Position numbers and translations under genes: made by a program
Source of the DNA: Lithodes maja
Lineage: Eukaryota; Arthropoda; Malacostraca; Decapoda; Lithodidae
NCBI GenBank assembly: GCA_037953745.1
Contig: JBAKBP010003121.1
Span: forward strand, 1 to 64,000
Direction: 5' to 3'
DNA: 64,000 nucleotides
In this document: piece after piece, positions 21,214 to 31,442 of the stretch
Layout: every line of letters starts with the position of its first letter
Numbering within the stretch: position 1 is the stretch's first letter
Notes under the pieces: model-generated
The model's input: the letters and a program-made list of their open reading frames with translations, nothing else
Told to the model about the DNA's origin: nothing
Database searches by the model: none

Positions 21214-21426
21214 CTTTATCCTCCCCTCAGTTACTAACCCATATGTCCCCTACTAACTTCCTAGTCCTGCCACGTTAGTGGCAGGGCAGTAGTTCCCTTT
21301 CCAATGTTCCCTTACCCACTCTAAACCACTGTTTGGACACTTGATCCTCAGTGTTTTGGAGGACAAGCAGCCTAGAAGGGTCACTAGATCTGTTGTTGCT
21401 TGATTTCCTTTGTACTCCTTTGTACT
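19667..21426 (+). mobile_element. CR1/L2-like LINE, 5'-truncated, TSD ATTATA
   Basis: Begins inside the linker before RT and runs to a 3' end with two tandem TCCTTTGTAC units (21405-21424), a CR1/L2-type tail. Target duplication ATTATA at 19661-19666 and 21427-21432. The 3' UTR is about 210 bp. Its RT frame is intact, so the insertion is probably young relative to X. Confidence 0.88.
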
Positions 21427-21909
21427 ATTATAAAGGTATTAACCTGAAACAACAATAAAACGAGTGAAAACAGCGTTTGGATGGTCAAAATCGGAGATAT
21501 AGCCCGCGAGTTGTATAATGTATGGGTGAGGCAAACTGCTTTCCCGCCAATTTCCCCCAAGGCCACTGAGACACAGTCGATCGATACTCTCTCTCTCTCT
21601 CTTGCACTCGCTTGCCATCAGTGATGACAACACCCTGCTTGCAACTCGCTAATGTTAGCACGAAAATATACCTCAGAATAAGGGAATAATAGGGAAAATA
21701 GGTGATAACTGAAGGAGAGGAGGAAAGTGGGGAAGGAGGGGAGGTAGAGGACTGAGATTTTGCATGGCCCAGGGGCCAAAAAAAAATAAAAATAAAAAAA
21801 AAAAAAATTTCGATGTCAAAAGTTGATTTTTTATTTTACTTACTCTCAAGAGTCTTCCCGCAGTCCGCCGGGGGAACTCTTAAGAGTCTCCCGGCAGCTC
21901 CCGGGTTAA

Positions 21910-22184
21910 GAGGCAATTTTATTCAGATTAGGAAGGTTATTCGAGACAGTCTTAAGCATTTCAACTATCACAGATCCTTCCTAAGCTGTATGAGATCGTC
22001 TAATGACAGCCGGAATTAATAAAAAGGTGACATAAACCTCAAGGGGTAAGTCACGTTTTCATGATCACTCCATTATGCGCTACTCTATTTGCAAAGTAAC
22101 TGATTTCTATAAACATGAAAATATGCTAATCACCATCGGCTGAAAATGGACAATTGGCAAATTAATTGGTTGTGATTTTTCCTA
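21910..22184. other. unique spacer of the inverted-repeat structure
   Basis: 275 bp between X copies 2 and 3, AT-rich, without ORF, tail or terminal repeats. It forms the loop between the two inverted arms. Confidence 0.5.
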
Positions 22185-22188
22185 TTAA

Positions 22189-22814
22189 CCTAACAAGTGC
22201 GCATGGGGGTAATTGAAAACGTCCCCCTGTGCTGACGTATTTGAGGTGTTTCCGTCACTAAAATATTCATTGTACCATTAATAGCATTAATAATTATCCA
22301 TATGCGCCTATTATGGGTTGATTATAAAGGTATTAACCTGAAACAACAATAAAACGAGTGAAAACAGCGTTTGGATGGTCAAAATCGGAGATATAGCCCG
22401 CGAGTTGTATAATGTATGGGTGAGGCAAACTGCTTTCCCGCCAATTTCCCCCAAGGCCACTGAGACACAGTCGATCGATACTCTCTCTCTCTCTCTTGCA
22501 CTCGCTTGCCATCAGTGATGACAACACCCTGCTTGCAACTCGCTAATGTTAGCACGAAAATATACCTCAGAATAAGGGAATAATAGGGAAAATAGGTGAT
22601 AACTGAAGGAGAGGAGGAGAGTGGGGAAGGAGGGGAGGTAGAGGACTGAGATTTTGCATGGCCCAGGGGCCAAAAAAAAATAAAAAAATAAAAAAATAAA
22701 AATATTTTTTTTTTTTTTTCGATGTCAAAAGTTGATTTTTTATTTTACTTACTCTCAAGAGTCTTCCCGCAGTCCGCCAGGGGAACTCTTAAGAGTCTCC
22801 CGGCAGCTCCCGGG
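22189..22814 (-). mobile_element. element X, copy 3: TTAA-bounded MITE, 626 bp, uninterrupted
   Basis: Bounded by TTAA at 22185-22188 and 22815-22818, beginning CCTAACAAGTGCG and ending CAGCTCCCGGG. It is the reference copy for X: it lacks the LINE of copy 2 and keeps the 33 bp missing from copy 1. It contains a CT run, a poly-A/T tract and no ORF. Confidence 0.87.
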
Positions 22815-22925
22815 TTAATGGGCGTGTTTTAGTCTGATCGTCATATATACAGTATATACACAAGGTTAGATACAATCACAAATTTCAAGGCTTTTTCATT
22901 GCACATTTAGGCAAGCACAGTTTAA

Positions 22926-23585
22926 TACCCCCTGAGTCCGTATATATACGGACTCGCCGAAAAGTGTAGCAGCGAAACGACTGCACCTATGGCTTTCATA
23001 TTTCTACCACATGTACCATACCCTTCTGTCTTCTTGCCACCACCAACACAACCCCCTCCTTCCACCCACTCGCTGACTATCGGTCGCCTCACAAGGAAAA
23101 AAAAAGGAAAATCTGTGGCGGCGAAACGACTGCACCAATCGGTTCCATATTTGTGTGACAAGTCCCTTACCCTTCTGCCTTCCCCCCACCACACTCCCAA
23201 CCGCCTCCCACCACCCACTTCCAGTGTATCCATACGAAGAAAAGGAAAAAAAGGAAAATCCGTGGTGGCGAAACTACCTAACCAATCGGCAACATATTTG
23301 TAACACGAGTGAGTCAATTACGCTTCTACCTTCCCCCCACCATCCCCCAAACCACCCTCCTACCTATACGTTCCGATACCATAAAAGTCGATGATTTACT
23401 CTGAAAATTTCAGCTACATTTGGGACCATCTGGGACCCGATTTCTGGCGAAAATGGACAAGGGGAGTGTTTTTTTTTACCATTATCCTTCCTTTCTCACC
23501 CAACTTGATAGATTTAGCCAAAAACAAAAAAATCCTCTGGCACTGGCAGATGCATAGGGTCAATAATTGTCTGGCACTCTGCGGG
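22926..23585. mobile_element. element Z: TTAA-bounded element, 660 bp
   Basis: Bounded by TTAA (22922-22925, 23586-23589), with ends TACCCCCTGAGTCC and (reverse complement) CCCGCAGAGTGCC that share CCC-n3-GAGT-n-C. The left arm of the inverted repeat shows the empty site. The interior holds three diverged tandem units of about 148 bp (GCGAAACGACTGCACC, CATATTTGTG, TACCCTTCTGCCTTCC) at about 22965, 23115 and 23262. No ORF. Confidence 0.7.
22955..23380. repeat. three tandem units of about 148 bp inside element Z
   Basis: Each unit runs GCGGCGAAACGACTGCACC, then TTCCATATTTGTG, then ACCCTTCTGCCTTCCCCCCA and a CCACC-rich stretch, at about 22965, 23115 and 23262. Units two and three are the most alike. 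Confidence 0.65.
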
Positions 23586-23785
23586 TTAAGGTATACGCGA
23601 ACCTTACAAACGGGCGGGACGGTCTAATCTTAGAAGGCGGAATCAGCCAAGGAAGGATTAATGTTTGGCTCTTCCCGCCCACAACATTCGGGCGGAAAGG
23701 ACCTAGCTAAGCAGGCAGGATTTTCTAGTCGGAATTTTCTAGTTTTCTGAGGACGGAATAGTCAGTAAGCCCTCCAGCAGGAGGA

Positions 23786-24424
23786 AACCTATAAGGGGAG
23801 GAGCCATCACGGACAACAAATAGCTCATTTTTCAAAGGCACAAAGAGGCATAGATTACCATAGATTACCAGACACAACCAGACAGCCTCCCGAGATTGTC
23901 TGGTTGTCTTTGGTCAGCTCGGCCAAGACCAAAGAATAACGGACTCTGGGGGTGTGGCCATCAGCCGGGAGGCAGGGCTCTTGTGACGGTTTCAGCCACT
24001 CACAGCCTTCGTTACAAGGCATGATTAAAATGTTAGACAACTGACAGGGGTGAGTGTTGTAAATATTATGTCCTTCATATACTTAAAATTATTATTTCGA
24101 ATAAATTAGAGTCCTTTGCATTCCTATAGAGTTAGGAAGTAATATTATTGTTTAATTAACACATTTGTCTCTGAATTATGCTTTTTTATTATATATATAT
24201 TTAACAATTATAGGTCTGCCATGAGCAACTTGTCAGTTTTTCAAAACATAAAAACTCTATGGTCCACAGTGTCTTTGAAAAATGCGCTAAAAGTAATGTA
24301 ACCGTAGAGCCTGATAAGGCCTCTTCCAGAAGGACTTCTGTGAGTATCTGTGAGTCAAATGGGGGGGGGAGGCGTTGCCTGCAGCCATAGATAGAGTACA
24401 GATCATAGAGTACATATTATTATA
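23786..24424. other. no gene recognised
   Basis: Mixed composition with a short direct repeat CATAGATTACCATAGATTAC near 23850 and a G run near 24362. No ORF, tail or TIR is recognised. Confidence 0.4.
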
Positions 24425-24664
24425 GCGGCTCGCTTGGTGTAGTGACTAGCGTCTCGGACTTCCACCCAGAAGGCCCGGGTTCGCGCCCACGCTCGGCGCA
24501 TTAAAGATTTTTCACAAGCACTGAGTCGTTACCATCCCTCATGAGCAAAGGGATGGGGTAGTAGTACAGGACCCCAATGGAAATACGCCTAATCGGCCTT
24601 ATTGAGCTATCCTTAGCTAGCTTAGCATGCGCTAGCTTTAAGAACTATTATTATTATTATTATA
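24425..24664 (+). mobile_element. tRNA-derived SINE with (TTA)n tail
   Basis: The head resembles a tRNA with Pol III promoter boxes: box A-like TTGGTGTAGTGAC at about 24434 and box B GGGTTCGCGCCC at 24477-24488. The acceptor-like 5' GCGGCTCGC does not close into a perfect cloverleaf, so this is a SINE head and not a tRNA gene. The body of about 150 bp ends in ATTATTATTATTATTATA (24646-24664). ATTATTATA also precedes the head (24416-24424), which may be part of the target duplication. Confidence 0.72.
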
Positions 24665-24749
24665 GACCTAGAGACAAAAGAAAACGCCACAAATCTGTAA
24701 ATAGGGATCCGCGCGTTCGAGAGATGGCAGCACGATCATAAAGGACAAT

Positions 24750-25150
24750 GGGAGGAGAGGGTCCCCACAAAGACATTATATTTACTAGGCCCCTGGCCTA
24801 CATGAGGAATAGAGTTGGGGAGAGGGGGTGGGAGGAGATTAAGCAGAGGGAAGATAGAGGGGTAGGGGCGCTATTGGGGTTAACACAGGAGATGGAAACA
24901 CAAGACATGGAGATGGTGAAGAGGATGTTGGAGAAAATGTGGAGGAAGAGAAATGGGTGAGGGAGGGGGGGGGGCGGAGGTGAGGGGGAGGGGGGGTTTA
25001 TACAAAAAAAAAAAAATATGTCTCTTAAACCATCCTTCTACTCTAAACTTTCCCTCCTACTAACGTTTCTGAGCCTGTACCGATACAAAGGTCAGCCCTG
25101 TGGATCTGCACGGTCTGCGGGCGGGTTCTAAAGAAGAAGAAGAAGAAGGC
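24750..25150 (+). mobile_element. LINE family D, 5'-truncated 3' fragment
   Basis: The frame to the stop at 24958-24960 encodes WEEIKQREDRG...GALLGLTQ...VKRMLEKMWRKRNG, matching the C-terminus of the family D ORF2 (EEQKEEEDEG...FVLGLGTE...VKRFLEQVWQKRKR). A G-rich 3' UTR and a poly-A run follow, then an AAG/GAA tail (25133-25148), as at the end of the full copy (31421-31440). Confidence 0.75.
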
Positions 25151-25620
25151 CTAGGCCTAATAACAAAAGTGGTGAAGAAGAAAGGGGGTAGACGACGGGG
25201 AGAAGAGATACAGGAAGAAGAAGTGGGAAGGCGTGGGGGAGACGGAGCGGGACAGGGGACGCCATCTCAAACGTTTACAACGCGTCGAACTTTTGAGGCT
25301 ATAGAAGACCCTGGATCGAATCCCTGCCACGGTCAGCTGTTCCGTAATCTGCCAGAAAAAGCCGTGGCGAACGTGGTGTTGTGCCTGCCGAACTTCTAGA
25401 CGCCCGCAGAAGCTTTGCCTCCCAAACTTATTACACGTTTGGGATACGGTCGACAAGTACGAGGGAGGGTGGTGGACGGCGACACTTCTCTTCTCTACTG
25501 GCGTGAGCTCTTCCTTAATCTTAGCATTTTTCTCTTCGGATGTACCCCACCTTCCACTGCCTGTATGTTTGTGAGTAAGGGGTGGGTGATTTTAGTGGGA
25601 GGTGGTGGGATTTGGGAACG
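25151..25620. other. 5' leader region of LINE family D (inferred)
   Basis: Between the tail of the truncated family D fragment and ORF1 of the full copy. It is open in places but shows no family match. By position it is the 5' UTR of the LINE that follows. Confidence 0.4.
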
Positions 25621-27407
25621 ATGACGAAGCAGGGAGGAGTGAAAAAGGTGATAAAGGGGAAGAGAGGGGTGAGCAGGGACTCTGCACAAGCAGGTAGGTC
25701 TAGGAGGAGGGCTGGTATCGTAACAAGGGGGGAAGAAAGAGGAGGGGAGGAAGCTGAGGAAAGAAATGGGATAGAGACCGATGAAGAGCAAGAAGCAGAG
25801 GTGCTAGATGATGATAGTATGATACAATGCGAGAAATGTGAATGTTGGGTGGAAGCGACGAAAATGGATGCCGAAGGCAAAAGAAGGGATAGTACTGTAT
25901 TGAGAAAAAGGGAATGCTGTGCAGGATGTGCCTATTAATTACAGTGGAAGTTTTGAAGGAAAGACTGGAAGGGGTAATGAATAGGCTCAGAGATCAGGTA
26001 GTAGTAACAGAGAGGTTATTAAAGGTGTGGGAGAGTAGCAAGGATAAGAACCGAGGGGATAACAACATAGAAGCAGATCAAGACACAGGAAATGAAGGAT
26101 CTGAAAATGGGGAGGGAAGCGGAGAGGAGACCACAGAGAGTCAGAGAGCAGAAGATGTAACAAAAGATGTGGAAGTAGGAACCAGAATGAGAGAGGAAAT
26201 AAGCACAGAGATATATGAAAGTGAGAGAGAGGACATAAGTGAGGGGAGGATTGGGGAGCAAATAAGAAGAATAGATGAGGCATGTGAGAAAGAAACAAAA
26301 CAGCAAAGATGGCAGGTGACGAGAAAGGGAAGGGTCGTGAAGGAGACGCAGGAAAGTGAAAGGGGCGAAAACATGGGAGAATGGGAAGAATGGTCGAATG
26401 CATTTCTGGGAAGCCAAATAACGAGTCAAGGGTCACTAAAGAACAGGGAAAAGAAGGAAGGGGTAAATGAGCAGAACGTTGGGGATGGAGTTGGAAAAGA
26501 AAGAGAGGAGGGAGAGCTGAGCTTGACAGATATGGACGAAGAGGGAAGTGAAATAGACTGCATAGAAGAGCGGAGAAGGGATAAACAAAGAGAGAGGAAG
26601 GTAGAAAGGGAGGGAAGTAAAAGTAGGAGGGAAGAGGTACGTAGAGTACAGGTAAACACAAGACCCAGGGGTAAGAGGGAGGATGGGGAGAGAAGGAGCA
26701 GTGGGAGAACACAAGTAGAGCCCGAAAAAGGGAAGAGTAGGAGCGTAAGGGAGGCGGAAACAAGGGAGAGGACAGTAGAAACGAGTGCGGTGAGGGGGAC
26801 AAATAAAATAGGAGGAAGCTGGAATAATAAGAGGGAAAGAAGGCTGAAGAAAACAGTGATATGTGGAGATAGCACCTTCAGGAATATGGGAAGGATTTTA
26901 GATAACTCGGAAAGGGAAGTAGTTAGCCTAAGAAGGGCAGGAATATGGGAGGTAATGAAGCAGGCAAGAAACATAAATTTTGAGGGGGGGGAAGGAACCT
27001 TAGTAATACAGGGAGGGGGAAATGGTCTGGAGATGCAAGGAGTGAGGGGAACAATGGCAGAGATTGAAGAAGGATTAAGGGAAATAAGAAAGAAAGAAAA
27101 GAGAGTGAACATAGTAATGGTGGGAATCCTGAGGAGGCCCAAAGAGAGCTGGAGTTATGAGAAGGTAAGGATTGCGACAAATGATGAGATTAAGGAGCTT
27201 ACAAAGTGCATGAACTCTGTGCTAAAGGAAAAGGGGATTAAAGGATTTAGTTTCCTAGATTTGGACAGAGAGGTGGATTCTGGGAGTTTTGAAGAAGATG
27301 GGTGGCACCTAAAAAGGGAGGAGGAAAGACATATAGCAGAGAGGATAGAGGAGATTGTTAGACGAGAAGAGAGGTGGTCGGCACGGGAGAAGAACAAAGT
27401 AGATTGA
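25621..27407 (+). pseudogene. LINE family D ORF1: PHD-like finger, coiled coil and SGNH esterase, one 5-bp frameshift
   Basis: N-terminal basic region, then a zinc finger MIQCEKCECWVEAT followed, after frame correction, by LCRMC: the C-x2-C ... W ... C-x2-C pattern of PHD fingers. Next a helical segment (LKERLEGVMNRLRDQ), a long Glu/Arg-rich linker, and a C-terminal SGNH-hydrolase-like domain with block I CGDSTFRNM, block III GGGNGLE and catalytic DGWHLKREE. The frame changes between 25890 and 25914. A 5-bp ACTGT/CTGTA insertion at 25895-25899 accounts for it exactly, since 25621 and 25914 differ by two frame positions. The esterase role in CR1-type ORF1 is suggested to involve membranes or lipids; untested here. 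Confidence 0.8.
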
Positions 27408-27467
27408 CTATCAACGAATAAGGGAGAGGAAAGGGAGGAGGAAGTAGGGGCAGAGGGAGGAGAAGGG

Positions 27468-30400
27468 ATGGAAAATGAAGGAGCAGGAGATTCAATACAG
27501 GGGGGAAAGGGTAGAGGAAAAAAGAGGGAGATAGGGGGGGATAGTCTTGGAAGAAAGGAGATTATAGACAGTAGTGCGAAGAATAGGGAAAAAAATGGGA
27601 GTGGAGGAGTAGTAAAGGAAACAAATAAGGAGTCAGGGGGAGTAGAAGAGGAAAGGAAGGGGGGGAGACAGGAATGTAGGAGGAAGAAGAAAAAGAAACA
27701 AGAATTCCATGGAGAGGATATGGGGGAAATAATAATTGGGTGTGTGAATGTTAATGGATGGAGGCCGGGAATGATGGAGGAAATAGAGAGAGAAGCAGAG
27801 GAAGGAAGGTTGAATATTTGTGGAATAGTAGAAACAAAATTGAAGGGGAAGATAGAATGGGGAGGGGAGAAGTATGAAGTAATAGGGAAAGGAAGAGAGA
27901 AAACACAGAAAAAGGGTGGAGGAGTCGCAGTGGTGGTAGAAAAAGAAAAATGGGAAGTTGAACAGGTGAACTTGGGGGAAGGGGAAGACCAGGAGGACAT
28001 ACTAGTAGTGAGGGTGGAAGGGAAAGGGGAAATGAAAAGAGCTAATTTTATGCTGATTATATGCTATATGACGGTAGAGGGAGGGCTGAGAGAGAGGGAG
28101 GAAAATCGGAGAAAATACGAAGTAATAAGGGCTGTGATGAGAGGAAACGAAGATGAAATCATAATAATGGGGGATATGAATGCTCACACAGGAATCTTAG
28201 GGGAACAAATCAATAGGAATGGGAAGTTATTGTTAGACCTATGTGAGGATGAGCAGTTAGAAAATTTGAATATGGTAGAGGCGGAGGGGAAAGTAACATG
28301 GAGAGGAAGAGAAGGGAGGAGGTCAGCTATTGATTATATATTAGTGAACAGGAAAGCAGGAGAGAGAGTGATAGAAATGGTAGTGGATGAAGAAAGAAAC
28401 TTTGAAATAAACAGTGACCATAACCTGCTGAAACTAAGATACAGCATAAAGTCTCACAAGGAGAAGATAGAGAAGTGTAGAGAGGCTAGTAAGCCAGAAA
28501 GATGGAAAATGAAGGAGGCGGAGTGGGGGAGGTTTAGGGAGGAAATAGGGAATATGGATATAGATGAAGTAGGGGGAGGGAGTGCAATGCAAATTGATAA
28601 GAGGATAGAGAGGGAAATAAATAAGGTAGCAGAGAGAGTGTTAGAGAAGGAGAAAATAGGGAGGAAAGGTAGAGGAATGAAAGGATGGTGGAATACAGAC
28701 ATTAAGGAGGCGAGGAAGAAGAGGAAAGAGAGGAATAGGATTAGGAAAGAGTTGGAGAAGGGGAAAAAGAGAGGGGAAAATATAAGTGAGGAGGAAATTC
28801 GAATAGCAAGGGAAGAATACGAGAGGGAAAGGAAAAACACAAAAAAATTAATAAGAGGAGCAATAGAGAAGCACGAACAGAAAGAAATTGACAGGATAAA
28901 AGAGAAGGGGGACAAAGGAAAAGCTGAGTGGTATAGATGGCTAAAAAGAGAAAAAAGGAGGGAAAAGGTAGTAGTGGAGCTGAATGTAGGTGGGGAAAAA
29001 GTTAGGGATGTAAATAAAATTGGAGAGGAAATAAAAAGATACTGGGAGGAAGTGGGAGGGGTAAATGACCAAATAAGAGTAGGGCAATGGAATATTGAAC
29101 TAAATGAGGAAGAAATAGATGAAAATATGAATGAGATGGTGAGTGAGGAGGAGATTAGGAGGAGTGTGAAGAAGCTGAAGAGAAACAAAGCGGCAGGACC
29201 GGATGGGATAACAGCAGAGATGTATATTGAAGGAGGGGAGATGATAGTTAGGATGTTGAAGAAGCTATTTGATAAAATATGGGAGGAGGAAGAAATACCA
29301 GCAAGATGGAAAGAAGAAAGGGTCACATTGATCTACAAAGGAGGAGCAAAAAATGTGCACGAAATGGGGAGTTATAGACCAATAACGGTAATAAACATAA
29401 TAAATAAGATATTTTATGGGATACTAAAGGAGAGGGTAGGAGAGTATGTAGAAGAAAGGATCCTACTTAGTGAAGAGCAAAATGGGTTTAGGAAGGGGAG
29501 AAGAGGAACAGACAATATATTTATATTAGATGAGATTATAGAGAAAAAGGCAAAGCAAGGGAAATGTGTGTTTATAGTGTGTTTGGATGTGGAGAAGGCA
29601 TATGATAAGATTAGTAGGGGAGTTGCAGAAGCAGTGATGGAGAAACTAGGAGTGAGTAGGAAGATAAGGAACATGATAATGAATATGTATGAAGGGGCGG
29701 AGACAGAGATTGTGTGGAAAAATATTGCAGTGAAAGGAATCAGGAGAAGGAAAGGGTTAAGGCAGGGATGTAACCTGTCACCACTAATTTTTGCAATGTG
29801 CATGGAGGAGTTGGTGAGGAGAATTAAGAGTAAGGGTCAAGGAGTGAAAATAGGGCAGTATAGGCTAGCAATTCTGACGTTTGCTGATGATGTTGTGTTG
29901 ACAGCAGAGACAGAGGAAGATATGGGGGAAATGTTACAGGAGGCGGAAAGGTTTGGCAGAGACCTAGAAATGAAGTTCAGTGTAGAGAAAAGCAGTATGA
30001 TAGTAGTAAATGGACCAGAGGCAGTAGAAATGAGGATAGGAGGGGAAAGAATAGAAACAAGGGAGGAAGTGAAGTATTTAGGGGTATGGATAGGGAGGGA
30101 AGGGCGACAAAGGACAATGAATGAGAAAATCATGAAGGTGGAGCAGTGTAGTGGGAAACTGTGGAATGTGACAAAAACCAGAGTAAATAAATATAAAATA
30201 GTAAGAGAGGTGTGGAAGGACTTTGAAGTGCCGAGAATAATGTACGGGATGGATGTGAGAGGGAGTACAGGGGGTGAAATAAATAGACTGGAGACGGGAC
30301 AAAATAAAATAGGAAGAATGGGGTTAGGAGCAAGAAGGTGGACAGCAAATGAAGCAGTGAGAGGGGAGATGGGATGGAGTACGTTTGAGGAGAGAGTGGC

Positions 30401-31118
30401 GAAGGCAAAGTTGAGGTACAAGAGTAGGTTGGAGGAGATGGAGGATCATAGGTGGCCAAGGAGAGTGAATGAATGGGGGGAGGGGAAGAGTAGATGGGCA
30501 AAAGAGTGTAAGAGAAAACTGAAAAAAATAGGAGTGAAACAAAGAAGGGTGGGAGAGGAGTGGAGAGATGTAGGGAGTAATGCAGGACTAGGTCAGGGAA
30601 GGAGACTAGAGAAAGAGATAGGAACGAGAGTGAAGGAAGTAGGAAGACAGGAATGGAAGAGAAATATGGAGAAGAAAAGTACACTGATAAGATATAGAAG
30701 CAAGGGGAGACCGAGAAAAGAGGAGTTCTATGACGGAAGTTGGGGAGCTGAACTACTGTTTAAGGCTAGGGCAGGAGCATTAGAGACAAATAGGAGAACA
30801 TGGAGGTGGAATGGGGGGGTGAAAGAGTGTCTACAGTGTGAGGTGGGAGGGAGGAGAGTGGAGGAGACAATAGAACATATAGTGACAGAGTGCCAGGGGT
30901 ATGCAGAGGAGAGAGAGGGGTTGGAAGATGAGTTGAAACGGGTGGTAGGGGAGAGGGAATGGGAAGAGCAGAAAGAGGAGGAGGATGAGGGTGTAAAATT
31001 TGTGTTAGGTCTCGGGACAGAAGAGGGGGTAGATGGGGAAATGGGGAAAAGAATGAAGGTAGTGAAAAGATTCCTGGAGCAGGTGTGGCAGAAGAGAAAA
31101 AGGAATAGAATAGAATAG
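27468..31118 (+). CDS. LINE family D ORF2: endonuclease plus reverse transcriptase, 1216 residues, intact
   Basis: Starts at ATG 27468 with a Lys/Glu-rich leader of about 85 residues. The EEP endonuclease (about residues 85-325) has CVNVNGW, IVETKLKG, IMGDMNAHTG, SAIDYILVNR and INSDHNLL, so all catalytic positions are present. RT (about 560-830): NKAAGPDGITAEMY, YRPITVINIINKIFYG, NGFRKGRRGTDNIF, VCLDVEKAYDKI, LRQGCNLSPLIFAMCM and LTFADDVVL. A C-terminal CCHC knuckle (CLQC-x10-H-x4-C) lies near residue 1120. There is no stop or frameshift over 3.6 kb, unlike every other LINE ORF2 here, so this copy is young or recently active. ORF1 in cis is frameshifted. Confidence 0.9.
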   Translation: MENEGAGDSIQGGKGRGKKREIGGDSLGRKEIIDSSAKNREKNGSGGVVKETNKESGGVEEERKGGRQECRRKKKKKQEFHGEDMGEIIIGCVNVNGWRPGMMEEIEREAEEGRLNICGIVETKLKGKIEWGGEKYEVIGKGREKTQKKGGGVAVVVEKEKWEVEQVNLGEGEDQEDILVVRVEGKGEMKRANFMLIICYMTVEGGLREREENRRKYEVIRAVMRGNEDEIIIMGDMNAHTGILGEQINRNGKLLLDLCEDEQLENLNMVEAEGKVTWRGREGRRSAIDYILVNRKAGERVIEMVVDEERNFEINSDHNLLKLRYSIKSHKEKIEKCREASKPERWKMKEAEWGRFREEIGNMDIDEVGGGSAMQIDKRIEREINKVAERVLEKEKIGRKGRGMKGWWNTDIKEARKKRKERNRIRKELEKGKKRGENISEEEIRIAREEYERERKNTKKLIRGAIEKHEQKEIDRIKEKGDKGKAEWYRWLKREKRREKVVVELNVGGEKVRDVNKIGEEIKRYWEEVGGVNDQIRVGQWNIELNEEEIDENMNEMVSEEEIRRSVKKLKRNKAAGPDGITAEMYIEGGEMIVRMLKKLFDKIWEEEEIPARWKEERVTLIYKGGAKNVHEMGSYRPITVINIINKIFYGILKERVGEYVEERILLSEEQNGFRKGRRGTDNIFILDEIIEKKAKQGKCVFIVCLDVEKAYDKISRGVAEAVMEKLGVSRKIRNMIMNMYEGAETEIVWKNIAVKGIRRRKGLRQGCNLSPLIFAMCMEELVRRIKSKGQGVKIGQYRLAILTFADDVVLTAETEEDMGEMLQEAERFGRDLEMKFSVEKSSMIVVNGPEAVEMRIGGERIETREEVKYLGVWIGREGRQRTMNEKIMKVEQCSGKLWNVTKTRVNKYKIVREVWKDFEVPRIMYGMDVRGSTGGEINRLETGQNKIGRMGLGARRWTANEAVRGEMGWSTFEERVAKAKLRYKSRLEEMEDHRWPRRVNEWGEGKSRWAKECKRKLKKIGVKQRRVGEEWRDVGSNAGLGQGRRLEKEIGTRVKEVGRQEWKRNMEKKSTLIRYRSKGRPRKEEFYDGSWGAELLFKARAGALETNRRTWRWNGGVKECLQCEVGGRRVEETIEHIVTECQGYAEEREGLEDELKRVVGEREWEEQKEEEDEGVKFVLGLGTEEGVDGEMGKRMKVVKRFLEQVWQKRKRNRIE

Positions 31119-31442
31119 GGTGAGGGGGGAGAAGGGGACCAGAGCGGGGGAGGAAGAAAAATGAGATTAAATAGTAGAGAGGGGAAAAGTTAAATTAAGG
31201 TAAGGAGAGAACAAGATATTGGGGGGTGGAGGAGGGGGTAAAATAAGGAGGGGAGAGTTCTGCTTAAGCTATATACTTCAATTCTTTGTCTTTAACTATC
31301 CTTTCTATGACTACATAATTTCTAAACTAATTCTTAAATCTAGCTCTAGCTGTTTCTGGAGAAGTCACCGGTGCATAGGTGAGCTGGCTTTGAGAGGGGA
31401 CAGCAACTCCACAAGAAGAAGAAGAAGAAGAAGAAGAAGGCT

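Larger units (their letters stand above)
19529..21905 (-). mobile_element. element X, copy 2: TTAA-bounded, split by a LINE
   Basis: Bounded by TTAA (19525-19528, 21906-21909). It starts CCTAACAAGTGCGC and ends AGCTCCCGGG, opposite in orientation to copy 1. It is interrupted by the LINE at 19667-21426 with a 6-bp duplication ATTATA. Copy 3 gives the uninterrupted sequence GGGTTGATTATAAAGGTATT. Copies 2 and 3 are almost identical outside the LINE. Confidence 0.85.
22819..23785. repeat. right arm of the large inverted repeat, interrupted by element Z
   Basis: Reverse-complement partner of 19270-19524. CATTTAGGCAAG (22904-22915) and GGGCGGGACGG (23612-23622) are joined in the left arm without the 660 bp of Z. 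Outer landmarks are GGCTCTTCCCGCCCACAACA and GGACCTAGCTAAGC. The arms have diverged by substitutions and small indels, so the structure is not recent. Confidence 0.65.
25621..31440 (+). mobile_element. LINE family D, near full length, PHD/esterase ORF1 and intact ORF2
   Basis: ORF1 (25621-27407, one frameshift), a 60-bp spacer, ORF2 (27468-31118, 1216 residues, no interruption), a 3' UTR of about 300 bp and an (AAG)n tail at 31421-31440. Strong purine bias on the sense strand. ORF1 with PHD-like finger plus SGNH esterase is a combination described for CR1-like elements, but the ORF2 C-terminus has a CCHC knuckle and RQGCNLSPLIF, less typical of CR1, so the clade is open. Confidence 0.88.

Noticed and set aside
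26019..27142. Long minus-strand frames rich in Ser, Leu, Pro and Phe opposite LINE D (also 27155-28000, 28454-29326, 30130-30684)
   Set aside because: They are antisense shadows of a purine-rich sense ORF with few stop codons on the other strand; no family motifs.
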